DNA from: Sutterella massiliensis
GTDB taxonomy: Bacteria; Pseudomonadota; Gammaproteobacteria; Burkholderiales; Burkholderiaceae_F
DNA: 35,506 nucleotides
Assembly (NCBI RefSeq): GCF_016899755.1
Contig: NZ_JACJJC010000020.1
Span: forward strand, 1 to 35,506
Direction of reading: 5' to 3'
Both the position numbers and the translations under genes were made by a program. Below are positions 25,463 to 34,618 of this stretch, one piece after another. Each line of letters begins with the position of its first letter. Position 1 is the first letter of the stretch. The notes under the pieces were generated by a model that saw only the letters and a program-made list of their open reading frames with translations, had not been told where the DNA came from and did not search any database.

Positions 25463-25834
25463 TCAGCCTCTTTCAATGAGGAAATCTTCTCTGGCTGCCC
25501 CGTTTTTGATGGCGTTTTGAAGCCACACCGGGAGCTTTCCGCGACCGCTCCAAAGCTCACCGTTCGGTCCTCGGTACTTGGGAGTCACCTTGTTGGGCGC
25601 GCTGTGGAATGCCGATCGTCTTTCGTGCAGCGTCACATCCTCGGCCGTGAGTTCGAACCGATCGATGATGTTTTGTGCGCGCTCTGCGGCAATCCTGCGA
25701 AGCTGCTGGTATTCCTCGCTCAGCTGCTGGTGCCGAATTTCGAGGCTCGAGAGCTCGAGACCGAAGTCCGGATCCTCGTTGATCCGACCGGAACCGGCAA
25801 AAGCCGACGAGCTGTTCTTCGTCGCGATTTTCAT
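25463..25834 (-). CDS. H-NS family nucleoid protein
   Basis: This gene encodes 123 residues from the ATG at 25834 (GGAGAA ten bases upstream). A coiled-coil oligomerisation part (about residues 28-62) is followed by the C-terminal DNA-binding motif PKYRGPNGELWSGRGKLP (85-102), the H-NS signature of beta-proteobacteria. Such proteins silence AT-rich horizontally acquired DNA. It sits directly after an AT-rich autotransporter gene on the same strand, with 108 bp between them, so local silencing is plausible. Confidence 0.9.
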   Translation of the reverse strand: MKIATKNSSSAFAGSGRINEDPDFGLELSSLEIRHQQLSEEYQQLRRIAAERAQNIIDRFELTAEDVTLHERRSAFHSAPNKVTPKYRGPNGELWSGRGKLPVWLQNAIKNGAAREDFLIERG

Positions 25835-25863
25835 GTTGATTGTTCTCCCTTGAACGACGACGC

Positions 25864-25892
25864 GCTCCCGGTGCAAAAAGCCCCCCGGGAGC
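25864..25892 (-). repeat. Hairpin between autotransporter and H-NS genes
   Basis: An 8-bp stem GCTCCCGG/CCGGGAGC (25864-25871, 25885-25892) with a 13-base loop lies between the autotransporter stop and the H-NS start. There is no T run on the downstream side, so it is a weak terminator candidate or part of the H-NS leader. Confidence 0.45.
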
Positions 25893-25942
25893 ACACGCCG
25901 CTCGGTACGGATGCGCATTTCGCGCACCCGTTGCGGTTCAGG

Positions 25943-28900
25943 TCAGAAGAAGTACTTGATGCCGCCCGAGACGGTGTAGGTACCGGTGTTGGAATTGCCG
26001 AACACCTTTTCCGCTTCGAGGAACATGTAGAGATCTTCCGTCGTCTTGAAGGAGAAGCCGGCACCGGCGCTGTACCACGTGCCTTCGTTCTCATAGAGCT
26101 CGTGCATCGTCCCCGTGGCGTCGGCCGCATAGATGTCCTGGTCGCCCAGGAATTCATGCATGATGTCGCCGCGCACGTAGAAGGTCATCGGCTTTTCGGT
26201 TTCGAAGTCCTTCCCGAGACGAAGGCCAACGCGGCCGATCAAGCTCTGAATCGCGTCAAGACGCACTTCGGAGCCCTGCGAGGTTTCGTAGGTGTCGCTC
26301 GTCACGTACGCATACTGGACCTGCATCTGCGGCTCGACGTACCAGCGATGATCGTTCTGGTACTTTTTGCCGTATTCGAGCGAAGCGGACAGCACTTCGT
26401 TGTCGTAGGAGGCGGTAATCTTTTCGCCGGTGGTGGGCGCATAAATCTCGAAATCGTTCTCGAGGTGACCGTACTTCACGACAAAGTCGTAGTACTCGCC
26501 CTCGTCGCCGAGCCACGTCGTATAGAACCAGGCGCCGTAGCGGTCAATGTTGCCCTCGCCCTTGACGCCGTGGTAGTCCGTGTCGCCCGTCATGTAGTCG
26601 AGCGCGAAGCCCGTGTGGAATTCGCCCTTATCCTTGCGCGCGAGCGTATCGGTACCGACTTCGATCATCGTATTGTCGATGTCAAAGGCCGAGCGCTGAC
26701 CGATGCTGTCGTAGCGGATGCGCGCCCAGAGGCCGTCATCCTTTCCGGCACTGAAGCGCATTTCGCCCTGGCGCTTATTGAGCGTGTCGAGATAGACGGC
26801 TTGCGCGTAGTTGGCGCGGGACATGTTGATGATCGTGCGGCCGGCGTCCGACGTCGACCCGCCGGTGCGGCCGATCAGCTTGAAGTTCGTCGTGTCTTCC
26901 ACGGACTCATAGCCGCTGTCGGTGTTTCCCGTTTCCGAATCTGTGCCGTCGCCCTCGGCGAGCATCATTGTGCCGTTGCTCGCGTCAACGCCGGGCGTGC
27001 CTTCGGTATCGAAGAAGTCGTCAACGAGGCCGGAGCCGGGCTTGCCTTGGGTAACGCCATCCGTGCCGCCGTTATAGGCATGATTTTCATCGTTGCCGTC
27101 GTAGGCATCGATACCGATTTCGTACTCGACATTGTTGACGCCCTGGTCATACGTGATCGCGCGGAACTTGACGTTCGAGCCCTTCCCGACCGTCGCGAAG
27201 CGCAGACCATCGAAGCCGTCGGCGTACATGTCCTGGTGCGTGACCGCGTCGACCACATTGATCAGATATTCGCCGTTGGCCTGCTTGATGTAGAGCATGT
27301 CGCTCACATCGCGGTCGGCGTCAAGACTCATATTGAAGACGGCGTTTCCGTTGAGCTGATAGACCGTGAGCGCATGTGCATGCTCGTTGCGGTCCGTGTT
27401 CGCGGAAATCAGGTCGATTACCGGCGTTTTGTCGTCAATCGCACCGGTCGTACCGGTAATGCGCGTGATCCAGCTCTGGCCCGTCACGTTCCAGCGAGAG
27501 TTCGCCCCCATCGTGAGGTTTACTTCACCGCCCTTGAAAATTTCGGAACTGAAAGCCGGATTGAAGAATGGACTATTAGCATGGTCGCTACCTTCTTCGA
27601 CCACGCCAGCGTCGCCGTAGTCGTCCGCACGACCCGTAAGCGTGCCGCCCGTACCGAGGTCAACGTTGAGGACGCCGTTGTTGCCGGAGAGGAGATTGCC
27701 TTTAATGTTGATGCCAGCGCCCGAGCCATCGGCAGCATAGATATCGACCTGACCGGCATAAGCCGCAAGAATGTCGCCCGTGATGTTGCTGATGCGCTGC
27801 GGTTCACCGTTCGATCCGAACGTGTCGTATTCAAGCGTGACGACAGCACGGTCAGCAACAGGTGCATTCACGAGGTCTGAAGTTAGGTTGACGGCCGTGC
27901 CGGCAGCGATGGCGATGTCCAGGCTGTTCGGACTCGTTTCGTAACGGTCCGTCGAAATGGAAGTCCAGCCGTGCAGCGTGATGTCGGCGCTGTCGTAAGC
28001 CCAGACCGTGCGCTCGAGCTGATCCTCGTTCAAGTTGTCAGCGTACGTACGGATGATGTTGCGACCGTCGAGCGTGATGGAGCTCCCGGCACCTTCAGCG
28101 TAAAGGGCAGAGATCACGTCCTTGCCTACAAAGGCTTTTTCATCCTGCAGATCGCCGGCATTTGCAATGGCAGCATACGAGTACACCACGTTATTCGGCC
28201 TGGACCCGTTGAGGCCGCCGATCGTCACCGTCGTGCCGTCCTGCTCTGCCACTCCGATCAATTCACCATCGTTGGCATAGACCGCGCCGAAGAGATAGTT
28301 TGCCTGCCCAGCTTGAAGGGTGACAACGCTCGACTCGCCCGCACTTATGACTGCTTTAGTACCAAAGAGTTCTGCCTGATTATCTACGGTAACCTCCTGC
28401 GCATCGGCAAAGACGATATTGCCGCTACTGCCACTGAGAGTAGTTATCGCCTTGGAACCCTGCCAGAACTTTTCAGATCGAATCGCATCGTAGCCATCGA
28501 CATCAATTCGATTGAGATTCGATATCAATTCAACGCTGGAACCCCAAGTCGTCCAAATTGCATAAACGCCTTCCGAACCGAGAGAAACTTCATTTCCCGC
28601 ATTGAGTGACGCTGTTGAATTGGCATACGCGTAAATAACACTGCCTGATTGCGTGAGCTTTTCATTGGTCAGGTGCGTATCAATAGCGATGTTGTCTGCC
28701 TCAATGTCCAAGTTCGACGAATATTCGAGCCATGCCCCCCGACCGTTATCAACCTCGATGTCAACGTTACCAGCCGTGATGTCGACGTCACCTCGGTCAT
28801 ACCCTCTGATGCCCGCATTTGTATACGCAGTATTGGAGTTCTGGGCATCCTTTCTCTGAACAGTATCGATCAACCGAAGAACAAAAGCGTCGGAGTTGGA

Positions 28901-31057
28901 CTTGACCACACCAGCACGCTCAGCCGTTATGCCGCGAAGTGCCATTGCATCTTCGTGAGCACTCTCAACGAAAATTTGCGTGAGCGAGTTGGCATTGCCC
29001 TCGGCATCAGCCGCAAGATTTACAGCAGCATTGTCGGTTGCCTCAATGCCGGTTGACCAGGTCTTGAAGTTCTTATCAGCCGTTACGTTGATTAGGTTCT
29101 GATCGGCGTACAAATTGATGCGCGTACCGATATCGCTCGTACCGACACTCTGAGCCCGGATGCCGAACGTTTGAGCATTGATCACATTCTGACTGCGAGC
29201 ACTGAGCGTAACAGTACTGTTCTTGTTAGGATCCAAACCGCCGCCCGGCGTCGGATTGGACGACGTGGCATAGATGCCGGTAACCCCATTGACGATATTG
29301 CTCTTTGCAGCGATCAGTTCAACGCGAGCGCCATCCGAAAGATGAATACCAGTTCCATAAGCCCAGCCGGATTCATTGTATTCACTGTTATTGATAACAA
29401 TTGAACTACCCGAATCAAGCTTCAGAGAAGATCCGCTATAAATAGTAAGGGCGGTCGAACCGGATTGCTCTTCGCCGGTCGAATATGCATTGATTTCAAT
29501 ATATCCAGCCGAGATATTCGTTTCTGCTGAAGAGTTGGTACTTTCAATGCCCGAAATGCTTGAAGTACCCGCAGATGAAACATCAATCCTTACTTGATTG
29601 GCTGTCACATTAACGGAACCCCTTGCATTGTCAATGCCTTTAGCGAAACCCGTGCCTTCATTCGCAACGAGAATGGCGAAATTCCGCACATTCTCGTTGG
29701 CCGTGAAAGAAGACTTCGCATTAAGTCCCAAACCATAAACCGATCCGGTACTTCCGCTGGTCGAAATATTGAAGTCAGCCGTTTTTTCAGAGCTGCCGCT
29801 TACCGTGAGTTCAGCAGGCGAATTATAGCCGTAACCTAGAGAAACCCCGTAAACATCCGTCGTGCTTCCCTCAGTCTGAGTCACATTGATGTTTGTGGTT
29901 CCACTAACCGTTAACACGGAACCGCCCTGTGCTTGGATGCCATACTGCGTGCCGTAAATGGAGTTGACTCTACCAGCTGCCAGGCTGATATGGCCGCCAT
30001 CACTGCGGATGCCGTACGTCGACGTAACAACATCACCATCCGTAAGCTGAATTCGACCAATAACGTTGTCGCGACCGGCCGTAACCGTTACAGGTTGAGA
30101 ACCGTGCGCATAAATGCCATTCTGGTCGCCGGCAATGATGTTGTCGTATGTGGCCGTGACTTCGACAGCGCCATCGGTATTTTCAATGCCGTTGGTTTCA
30201 CCGTAGATGATGTTGTAGTCGCCTTTTGACGTGACTCTGCCACCATTCGCCTGAATACCGTTGTCGCCAGCCAGGATCGTATTGGCCGATCCTTTGAGGT
30301 TAATGGTGCCCGTCCCGACATTGCGCAGCCCGTCACCGCTCACCGTGACGATGCGGTTGCTGCCGCCGTTGTTCGACTCGAGCTCGACCTTCTGAGCGCC
30401 TCGATGATCGACACCGTTGTTTTCCGCGTTAATGAAAATTCCTTTGTCCGTCGAAGCACTTTGTTCGTCCTGATTGGCCCGAATCTGAATGTCGCCGGCA
30501 CTTTCCTCCCCAACGTAGATGCCGTCGCCCGAGTTCGATTCCGCATTAATGACGAAGGAATTACCGGCTGAAAAAGTCAGACTGCCCTTATTCGAACTTT
30601 CGACATTGACGCCGTCGCCGTTTTTGTCGCTGTCCGTCCCATTCGCCGTGATGGTGATATCGCCCTCGGCTGTAACGTTGATGCTTGACTTATCATCGAG
30701 GCTCGAACGGACGCCGTGCGCATCATCAACCGTGAGCACCAGGTTGCCCGCTTCGCTCGCGTTGCCCGTCACCGTAATGGTGATGGCGTTCTCACCACCC
30801 AAAATGGCAGCATCACTCCCCGTGCTAACGATGATGTCACCTCCCCATGTATGGGAACCGCCTGTGATCTGATCGAAGGAAGTTTCGACAGCACTGGCAA
30901 TCGACGAGACAGCCAGGCTTGCCGACAAAAGCGAAGTAGTAGCTAAAACCCTTAAGCAAGGGTTTTCGCCCCCCCCCCCATGTGCACAAATGTGCTTTAA
31001 AGCATCGTTAATGGCGACACTCAATCTGGAATTGGTTAAAGCGATTAGCTTCGTCAT
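25943..31057 (-). CDS. Type V autotransporter adhesin-like protein
   Basis: The 1704-residue protein starts at the ATG at 31057; a TTG 60 bp upstream has no ribosome site. A long signal peptide (residues 1-56, ending SIASA) contains four glycines (27-30) encoded by an 11-base G tract. The passenger (about 60-1400) is a right-handed beta-helix of short, Asn/Gly/Thr-rich rungs in which units such as GIQANGG, GIENTDG, GIYAHGS and GIRSDGG recur every 40 or so residues. An autochaperone-like region near 1230-1290 precedes the C-terminal beta-barrel (about 1430-1704, from GLWARIRYDSIGQRS), which ends in the Phe-terminal sequence GGIKYFF that BamA recognises. Such proteins are outer-membrane surface structures, often adhesins. 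The passenger is visibly less GC-rich than its surroundings, which suggests transfer. Confidence 0.92.
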   Translation of the reverse strand: MTKLIALTNSRLSVAINDALKHICAHGGGGENPCLRVLATTSLLSASLAVSSIASAVETSFDQITGGSHTWGGDIIVSTGSDAAILGGENAITITVTGNASEAGNLVLTVDDAHGVRSSLDDKSSINVTAEGDITITANGTDSDKNGDGVNVESSNKGSLTFSAGNSFVINAESNSGDGIYVGEESAGDIQIRANQDEQSASTDKGIFINAENNGVDHRGAQKVELESNNGGSNRIVTVSGDGLRNVGTGTINLKGSANTILAGDNGIQANGGRVTSKGDYNIIYGETNGIENTDGAVEVTATYDNIIAGDQNGIYAHGSQPVTVTAGRDNVIGRIQLTDGDVVTSTYGIRSDGGHISLAAGRVNSIYGTQYGIQAQGGSVLTVSGTTNINVTQTEGSTTDVYGVSLGYGYNSPAELTVSGSSEKTADFNISTSGSTGSVYGLGLNAKSSFTANENVRNFAILVANEGTGFAKGIDNARGSVNVTANQVRIDVSSAGTSSISGIESTNSSAETNISAGYIEINAYSTGEEQSGSTALTIYSGSSLKLDSGSSIVINNSEYNESGWAYGTGIHLSDGARVELIAAKSNIVNGVTGIYATSSNPTPGGGLDPNKNSTVTLSARSQNVINAQTFGIRAQSVGTSDIGTRINLYADQNLINVTADKNFKTWSTGIEATDNAAVNLAADAEGNANSLTQIFVESAHEDAMALRGITAERAGVVKSNSDAFVLRLIDTVQRKDAQNSNTAYTNAGIRGYDRGDVDITAGNVDIEVDNGRGAWLEYSSNLDIEADNIAIDTHLTNEKLTQSGSVIYAYANSTASLNAGNEVSLGSEGVYAIWTTWGSSVELISNLNRIDVDGYDAIRSEKFWQGSKAITTLSGSSGNIVFADAQEVTVDNQAELFGTKAVISAGESSVVTLQAGQANYLFGAVYANDGELIGVAEQDGTTVTIGGLNGSRPNNVVYSYAAIANAGDLQDEKAFVGKDVISALYAEGAGSSITLDGRNIIRTYADNLNEDQLERTVWAYDSADITLHGWTSISTDRYETSPNSLDIAIAAGTAVNLTSDLVNAPVADRAVVTLEYDTFGSNGEPQRISNITGDILAAYAGQVDIYAADGSGAGINIKGNLLSGNNGVLNVDLGTGGTLTGRADDYGDAGVVEEGSDHANSPFFNPAFSSEIFKGGEVNLTMGANSRWNVTGQSWITRITGTTGAIDDKTPVIDLISANTDRNEHAHALTVYQLNGNAVFNMSLDADRDVSDMLYIKQANGEYLINVVDAVTHQDMYADGFDGLRFATVGKGSNVKFRAITYDQGVNNVEYEIGIDAYDGNDENHAYNGGTDGVTQGKPGSGLVDDFFDTEGTPGVDASNGTMMLAEGDGTDSETGNTDSGYESVEDTTNFKLIGRTGGSTSDAGRTIINMSRANYAQAVYLDTLNKRQGEMRFSAGKDDGLWARIRYDSIGQRSAFDIDNTMIEVGTDTLARKDKGEFHTGFALDYMTGDTDYHGVKGEGNIDRYGAWFYTTWLGDEGEYYDFVVKYGHLENDFEIYAPTTGEKITASYDNEVLSASLEYGKKYQNDHRWYVEPQMQVQYAYVTSDTYETSQGSEVRLDAIQSLIGRVGLRLGKDFETEKPMTFYVRGDIMHEFLGDQDIYAADATGTMHELYENEGTWYSAGAGFSFKTTEDLYMFLEAEKVFGNSNTGTYTVSGGIKYFF
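30969..30979 (-). repeat. 11-bp G tract in autotransporter signal peptide, likely phase-variation site
   Basis: Eleven consecutive G bases (C on the plus strand) encode Gly27-Gly30 of the autotransporter leader. Length changes by slipped-strand mispairing would shift the frame before the passenger and switch the protein off. In the given sequence the gene is in frame. Tracts of this length inside surface-protein genes are a known phase-variation device in Neisseria, Campylobacter and others. Confidence 0.8.
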
Positions 31058-31482
31058 CTCTATTTGTATAAAAAAGTGGACTTCAAAATCGAATTTGGAA
31101 AATTTTAAATATTTCAAAGTATTTCTTCGTTCGCTTTGAGACGGTAAGCTTTCCGCAATTTAATCTTGTTTACGTCGTATATAAATATTTTTGATAACCA
31201 TAAGTCAGAGGAAGAAACTCTTTAAAAGCCCTGTTAATCAGTATCCCGCTTGACCCTGTTAACCAAAATTACCTATTTATAGATAATACAATAAACAACA
31301 GAAAATATTAAATGTAAAAAAGGATTTCTACCTTTTCGATTTAATGCCTTAATAGATCCCCCCATATCATCAAAACATTTTTCACTTTGTTTATGGAGCA
31401 CAGAGCGAGTTTTCTTCTTAGCAGTCGGCTCTCATTACGAAGCCAATCCGTCGATCTTGCGCTTCTCGGCGCACACAAAGAA
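31058..31482. other. AT-rich upstream region of the autotransporter
   Basis: This is a strongly AT-rich stretch with no gene; it should hold the autotransporter promoter. The 9-bp repeat CCCTGTTAA occurs at 31229-31237 and 31254-31262, exactly 25 bp apart in the same direction, as two half-sites of a regulator might. AT-richness fits H-NS binding. Confidence 0.5.
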
Positions 31483-31512
31483 GCACCGGCCGAGCACAAA
31501 CCCGACCGGTGC
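31483..31512 (-). terminator. Hairpin downstream of the DmsA-DmsB pair
   Basis: GCACCGG/CCGGTGC stems (31483-31489, 31506-31512) with a 16-base loop are followed on the minus strand by TTCTTTG. It lies about 50 bp after the DmsB-like stop, so it probably ends the dms transcript and shows that no DmsC gene follows in it. Confidence 0.55.
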
Positions 31513-31564
31513 AATAGCTCACGCAAGTGAGCGCATCAAATGTCGTCGAAGAACGTCTGTCGTT

Positions 31565-32155
31565 TTACTTCACGATCTCCGACCCGATCGCCGGATTGAT
31601 CACGAGGTTGGGCTTCGTCTTCGAGGGCGACGGAAGCGGCACGATGTGAGCGCCTTCGCCGTACTTCGCGCGAAGCTCGTCGACGTAGCCGAAGTCGAGC
31701 GCACGCTGCGTGCACGCCTCAACGCAAACGGGCATGCCGCCCTTGCTGATGCGGTCGACGCAGGCGTCGCACTTCGTCATCTTCTTGGCGTTCTTGTCGA
31801 GCTTCGGCGCATGGTACGGGCACGCGAACATGCACGCGCCGCAACCGATGCACTTGTTGCGGTCGATAAGAACGAGGCCGCCCAATTCCGGGTGCTTCGC
31901 GTGCGCCTTCGTCGGGCACACCTTCACGCACGCGGGATCGTCGCAGTGGTTGCACGACACCGACACGTAGCCGTGGAAGATGTCCTGGTGCCAAGCGCCC
32001 GTCATGCGGTCTTCGCGCCAGGCACCCGATTCGTACGGAAGAACGTTGCGGAAAAAGCGCCCGTCCTCAAGGCCGTTCTTGTCGGCGCAGGCAATCTGGC
32101 AAGCCTTGCAGCCCGTGCAGCGGGCGGCATCGAAATAAAAACCGTATTGCTTCAT
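31565..32155 (-). CDS. dmsB: DmsB, iron-sulfur subunit of DMSO reductase
   Basis: The 196-residue protein has four clusters: CTGCKACQIAC, CNHCDDPACVKVCP, CIGCGACMFACP and CDACVDR...CVEAC. The CNHCDDPACVKVCPT block and the YHAPKLD following the third cluster are typical of DmsB, which carries electrons to DmsA. It begins 18 bp after the DmsA stop in the same operon. It has no leader and would be exported with DmsA. No membrane anchor gene follows. Confidence 0.92.
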   Translation of the reverse strand: MKQYGFYFDAARCTGCKACQIACADKNGLEDGRFFRNVLPYESGAWREDRMTGAWHQDIFHGYVSVSCNHCDDPACVKVCPTKAHAKHPELGGLVLIDRNKCIGCGACMFACPYHAPKLDKNAKKMTKCDACVDRISKGGMPVCVEACTQRALDFGYVDELRAKYGEGAHIVPLPSPSKTKPNLVINPAIGSEIVK

Positions 32156-32173
32156 TTCTGTCTGTCCCCTGTC

Positions 32174-34618
32174 TTAGAGCTTTTTGACTTCAACGAGATT
32201 CGTATGCGAGGGATTGCCCTTGGCGAGCGGCGTCGCGTCGAGCATCGTGAGCGTGTTGATGCACGCACCCTTGTCGACGCCCTTTTCGTCGGGCGAGTAC
32301 CAAGCGCCCTGCGGCATCGCCACAAGGTGCGGAATGATGCGGTTCGTCACGAACGCTTCGATTTCGAGTTCGCCGCGGTCGTTGAAGACACGCACCTTGT
32401 CGCCCGTCTCAATGCCGCGCGGCTTCGCGTCCACGGGGTTGATCATCAGACGGTCCGGGTGCGCCGCGCGCAGCCACGGCACGTTGTGATACGTCGAGTG
32501 CGTGCGGCCTGCGCCATGGTAGCCGTAGGCTTCAAGCGGATACTTCGCTTCGGTCGGGTCGCCCTGGCCGCGCATTTCCTTCGTTGCAATGAACTGCGGA
32601 ATCGGGTGGATTTCCTGGCCCTTTTCCTTCGGGAGCTCCCACGTGCGCGCAATCTCGGCCAAACGCTCGGAGTAGATCTCGATCTTGCCCGACGGGGTCG
32701 GGAGCGGATTCTTCACCGGATCCTCGCGGAAGGCCTTCAAAACAATGCCGTCGTCGTCGCCCATGCGATACTTGACGACGCCTTCGGCCCAGAACTTATC
32801 AAAGCTCGGGAACTTGTCGGCATCGGCGAGGCTCTTCGCCTTTTTGAGCGTCTCTTCGTAACCCCAGCGCAGCCACTCGGCATAGGTGCGACCTTCCGTG
32901 TAGGCGTCTTCAACACCGAAGCGCTTGGCCATTTCACGCATGATTTCCCAGTTCGGGCGCTGCTCCCACTCGATCGACGCAGCCTTCGGGCAGGCGACGA
33001 TGTAGTTGTAGTCGCCGACCGCGTAAGCGTCCGCCTCGAGGTCGTCGATTTCCTGGTTCATCGTGTCGGGAAGCACGAAGTCGGCAAACTTTGCGCTCGG
33101 CGTCATCTGGTTGTCGACAACGACAATCGTTTCAACAAGCGACTCGTCCTCAAGGATCTTCCGCAGCGCATTGATGCCGCCGTGCTGATTGATGAGGGTG
33201 TTGCCCTGCGTATTCCAGATGAACTTGATGTTGTGCGTGAGGTGGTCGACGCCGCGCACGGCGGCGTTCTTTGCCGTGAGCGACTTCGCGTCGACGACGG
33301 CCTTAGGCCACAGGAACACCGGGAACGAGGCCTTCACGGGGTTCTTCCCGGTGGGGAAGCCCGTGTCGATGCCGTACGAGTCGCCTTCGCGGGCACCCGT
33401 GTTGGTGCCCGGAAGCCCCACCTGGCCGGTCAAGAGCGCAAGCATCGCGATCGAAGTCGATTGCGTTTCACCGTTCATGCGGCGCTGCGGCCCCCAACCC
33501 TGCGAAATGAAGGTGGGCTTCGTCGTCGCGATTTCGCGCGCGAGGCGCTCGATCGTTTCAACGGGAACGTTCGTGATGCGCGAAGCCCATTCGGGGGTCT
33601 TCGGCGTCGCGTCGGGGCCCTTGCCGAGGATGTAGGACTTGTAGTCGCTCCCCTTCGGTGCGGACTTCGGCAGCGTCTTTTCGTCGTAGCCCACGCAGTA
33701 CTTGTCGAGGAACGCCTGGTCAACGAGATTCTCCCGGATCATGACGTAGGCCATGCCCGCGGCGAGCGCCGCGTCCGTGCCCGGACGGATCGGCACCCAC
33801 TCGGCATCGCGGCCGGCGAGCGAGTCCGTGCGGATCGGGTCAATGACGACCATGCGGGCGCCGCCCAAGCGCAGGGCTTCGGCGAGTTCCCATGTCTGAC
33901 CGCCCCCGGATGCGCGCGTCACGGCAGGGTTGTTGCCGAAGGTGACGTAGAGCTTCGCGTTCTTGATCTGGCTCATGTAGGAGCCGACGCCCGGGTTGTT
34001 CGAGCGCACGGCCCCATAGTTGAAGCCGCCGAACATGTAGGGCCAGATGTTCTGGATGCACGCGGCCGAGTAGTCGGAATACCAGCCGATGTTGCCGCCG
34101 ATGAGATTGAAGAATCGGAACGTGCAGTTGCGGTTATTGAAGAGGCTGTAATTGCCCGAACCGTGCATCAGGAGAATGGATTCGTTCGTGTGCTTCTTGA
34201 TCGTATCTTTCAAGCGCGCGCTGATTTCGTCGAGCGCCTGTTCCCACGTGATGCGCTCGAACTTGCCTTCGCCGCGGCGGCCGACGCGCTTCATCGGGTA
34301 CTTGAGGCGTTCGGGGGCGTAGAGGCGCTGGCGCATCGAGCGGCCGCGATGGCAGGCGCGAACCTGCGGGAACTTGCCGTCGGCCACGCCCGCATGCGGG
34401 TCGCCCGTGTTGTCCGTTTCAATGCGGATCACGCGTCCGTTCTTTGAGGCGCAGCGCAAAAGGCAGCGGCTGCCGCAGTTGATCGAGCAGGCCGACCACG
34501 TGACGGTTTCGATGTCGGCCGCAGCGGCGGCAACGGCCTGGCTCAACGGCGTCGCCGTAAAGCCCGCGGCCGTACCGAGAAGTGCCGAACTGCGCAGAAA
34601 GCTTCTTCTGGAAATCAT
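32174..34618 (-). CDS. dmsA: DmsA, Tat-exported molybdopterin subunit of DMSO reductase
   Basis: The 814-residue protein starts at the ATG at 34618 with AAGGAGA upstream and Tat motif SRRSFLRSS. The [4Fe-4S] site is CSINCGSRC (44-52) with Cys89 in the CHRGRSMRQRLYAPERLKYP block, all DmsA hallmarks. WYSDYSAACI places a Ser (184) at the molybdenum-ligand position. GNNPAVTRASGGGQTWELAE, VIDPIRTDS and a complete C-terminal domain (IIPHLVAMPQGAWY) follow. It reduces DMSO or a related S- or N-oxide in anaerobic respiration using menaquinol electrons. With DmsB it forms a two-gene unit without an anchor. Confidence 0.92.
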   Translation of the reverse strand: MISRRSFLRSSALLGTAAGFTATPLSQAVAAAAADIETVTWSACSINCGSRCLLRCASKNGRVIRIETDNTGDPHAGVADGKFPQVRACHRGRSMRQRLYAPERLKYPMKRVGRRGEGKFERITWEQALDEISARLKDTIKKHTNESILLMHGSGNYSLFNNRNCTFRFFNLIGGNIGWYSDYSAACIQNIWPYMFGGFNYGAVRSNNPGVGSYMSQIKNAKLYVTFGNNPAVTRASGGGQTWELAEALRLGGARMVVIDPIRTDSLAGRDAEWVPIRPGTDAALAAGMAYVMIRENLVDQAFLDKYCVGYDEKTLPKSAPKGSDYKSYILGKGPDATPKTPEWASRITNVPVETIERLAREIATTKPTFISQGWGPQRRMNGETQSTSIAMLALLTGQVGLPGTNTGAREGDSYGIDTGFPTGKNPVKASFPVFLWPKAVVDAKSLTAKNAAVRGVDHLTHNIKFIWNTQGNTLINQHGGINALRKILEDESLVETIVVVDNQMTPSAKFADFVLPDTMNQEIDDLEADAYAVGDYNYIVACPKAASIEWEQRPNWEIMREMAKRFGVEDAYTEGRTYAEWLRWGYEETLKKAKSLADADKFPSFDKFWAEGVVKYRMGDDDGIVLKAFREDPVKNPLPTPSGKIEIYSERLAEIARTWELPKEKGQEIHPIPQFIATKEMRGQGDPTEAKYPLEAYGYHGAGRTHSTYHNVPWLRAAHPDRLMINPVDAKPRGIETGDKVRVFNDRGELEIEAFVTNRIIPHLVAMPQGAWYSPDEKGVDKGACINTLTMLDATPLAKGNPSHTNLVEVKKL

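Noticed and set aside
25517..27880. 787-codon plus-strand open frame over the autotransporter barrel region
   Set aside because: It is antisense to the conserved barrel, with no leader or motif.
31457..34447. 996-codon plus-strand open frame over dmsAB
   Set aside because: It lies antisense to two clear molybdoenzyme subunits; the composition is typical of a GC-rich shadow frame.
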